From contig JAQUNT010000133.1 of assembly GCA_028717525.1 (NCBI GenBank), forward strand, positions 1 to 6,546: 6,546 nt of DNA. The letters run 5' to 3'. Both the position numbers and the translations under genes were made by a program. Each line of letters starts with the position of its first letter. The first letter of the stretch is position 1. This DNA comes from Elusimicrobiota bacterium (GTDB lineage Bacteria > Elusimicrobiota > Elusimicrobia > UBA1565 > UBA9628). The notes under the pieces were generated by a model, which saw only the letters and a list, made by a program, of their open reading frames with translations, was not told the DNA's origin and made no database searches. Positions 5,680-6,546 of the stretch are shown in pieces.

Positions 5680-6546
5680 TCACGGGTACCAGCCTCCGGT
5701 GACCGAGCCGGTGCCCGACAGCCCGGTGCTCGTGCTGGTGTATTTAAGGTCGATCTTCATGTCGTGCGCCGCCACCCCGCCGCTGTTCATGAAGCTGAAC
5801 GTGGTCCCGCTGAAGGAGCCTCCATTGGCGCCGGCCGGGTCCGGAGCGAAGGTGGCGTTGCCGGTCGTGCCGAAGGCCTGCGCAGCCACGGTCGCGTTGT
5901 CTACGATCTTCGAGAAGAGATGCACCGAGCCGCTGACGATCTTCCGCGCGCCGAAATCCACGTCCACGGAAGCGCTCAGGCCGTTGGTCACGGTGGTGCC
6001 GCTGCCGCAGGACCCTCCGGTGCAGGTGTAGTCGCCGTACATGGAGTAATAGCCGGTCTGTCCCGAGAAGGCGCTCTGCACCTGGGACCACTGGGAGATG
6101 CCGTCCGCGACGGCGCTCCCGGTCTCGGTCTGGGAGGCCACCTGCTGGGTGGTATTGGCCGTGTTGGCGAAGCTCTGCACGTCCGAGGAGGTGTTGGCCA
6201 GCGTGCCGCCCGCGGCCGTGTCCTGCCCGGCGTTCTGGCTCGCGGACTGGCCGCCGCCCGATGCCCCGGGCCCGCCGCCCGATGCCCCGGGCCCGCCCTG
6301 CCGGGGCTGCTCGCCCAGGAGGCCCAGGATGTTCGCGGCCTGCAGGCCCATGTTCACCACCGCGCCCGGCCCCCCGGCCAGGAGCGTGGTGCCGAAGCCC
6401 GGGGTGTTGATGATCACGCTGCCGCCCGCGTTGCCCACGGCCAGGCTGCCCGGGTTCTGGTTCGTGTTGTTCTGCACGCCGGGCCCCAGGAGGATGACAT
6501 CCGCGCTCGCCGGCGTGACCTGCGCGGCGCCGATGGTGCCCCGGAT
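5680..6546 (-). CDS. FecR-type secreted protein, paralogue 2 (5' end beyond right edge)
   Basis: The minus-strand frame is open from the window edge to TGA at 5682-5680, giving the last 288 residues. It enters at 'IRGTIGAAQVTP', which matches the end of the FecR domain in paralogue 1, so the signal peptide and most of the FecR domain lie outside the window. A GTG at 6477 is in frame but internal and should not be taken as the start. The rest aligns with paralogue 1 along its whole length: 'VGNAGGSVIINTPGFGTTLL', 'GQSASQNAGQDTAAGG', 'YYSMYGDYTC', 'LSASVDVDFGAR' and 'FMNSGGVAAHDMKIDLKY'. The linker holds a duplicated seven-residue Gly-rich unit. It ends at 'GSVTGGWYP', about 13 residues earlier than paralogue 1 and without that protein's last two cysteines. 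It lies 71 bp upstream of paralogue 1 in the direction of transcription. The function of the C-terminal domain is unknown to me. Confidence 0.78.
   Translation of the reverse strand: MRGTIGAAQVTPASADVILLGPGVQNNTNQNPGSLAVGNAGGSVIINTPGFGTTLLAGGPGAVVNMGLQAANILGLLGEQPRQGGPGASGGGPGASGGGQSASQNAGQDTAAGGTLANTSSDVQSFANTANTTQQVASQTETGSAVADGISQWSQVQSAFSGQTGYYSMYGDYTCTGGSCGSGTTVTNGLSASVDVDFGARKIVSGSVHLFSKIVDNATVAAQAFGTTGNATFAPDPAGANGGSFSGTTFSFMNSGGVAAHDMKIDLKYTSTSTGLSGTGSVTGGWYP
6251..6297. repeat. 21-bp tandem repeat, about 2.2 copies, in the FecR paralogue 2 linker
   Basis: Bases match at a period of 21 over 6251-6297 without mismatch. Read on the minus strand this gives two copies of the seven-residue unit GGPGASG in the linker between the FecR domain and the C-terminal domain. 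Paralogue 1 has a different Gly/Ala-rich linker at the same place, so this looks like a local slippage duplication. Confidence 0.7.

Overview
The window is high-GC, gene-dense bacterial DNA from a Gram-negative (diderm) organism. The evidence for an outer membrane is an OmpA/Pal-type lipoprotein with a lipobox, an AsmA-family protein and exported FecR-domain proteins. A TMTC-like polytopic protein with C-terminal TPRs beginning with an 'FVNWDDPQHF' motif is common in Elusimicrobiota, Omnitrophota and deltaproteobacterial-type genomes. I lean towards one of these, but the sequence does not settle the phylum. No rRNA, tRNA, transposase, phage gene or CRISPR array is visible.

Layout: (1) 1-846, minus strand: N-terminal 282 residues of an AsmA-family protein that runs off the left edge. 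(2) 847-911: short divergent promoter region. (3) 912-1394, plus: a 160-aa Mut7-C type PIN-like RNase with a two-CxxC zinc ribbon. (4) 1430-2380, plus: a Pal/OmpA-like peptidoglycan-binding lipoprotein with a long coiled coil. (5) about 2385 (or 2457) to 4277, plus: a TMTC-like GT-C membrane protein with about 12 membrane segments and five TPRs. (6) 4274-5608, minus: a secreted FecR-domain protein with a conserved C-terminal beta-type domain. (7) 5680-6546, minus: a second, tandem paralogue of gene 6, truncated by the right edge.

Genes 3, 4 and 5 lie head to tail with short gaps (35 bp, then about 4 bp if the upstream start of gene 5 is right) and could be one transcription unit. They converge on the two FecR-type genes, and the stop codons of genes 5 and 6 overlap in a CTAG palindrome. 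Most of the products concern the cell envelope: AsmA (envelope lipid/outer-membrane homeostasis), Pal-like anchoring of the outer membrane to peptidoglycan, a predicted envelope glycosyltransferase, and two exported Ser/Thr-rich proteins that could be surface proteins.

Most notable observations: two abutting perfect hairpins (13-bp and 11-bp stems) inserted in frame inside the membrane part of gene 5, which look like a palindromic repeat element tolerated within a protein; no canonical start codon where gene 5 must begin; convergent genes sharing a 4-bp stop overlap; and a tandem pair of FecR proteins with an unassigned conserved C-terminal domain. I found no clear evidence of a wholly new multi-gene system.
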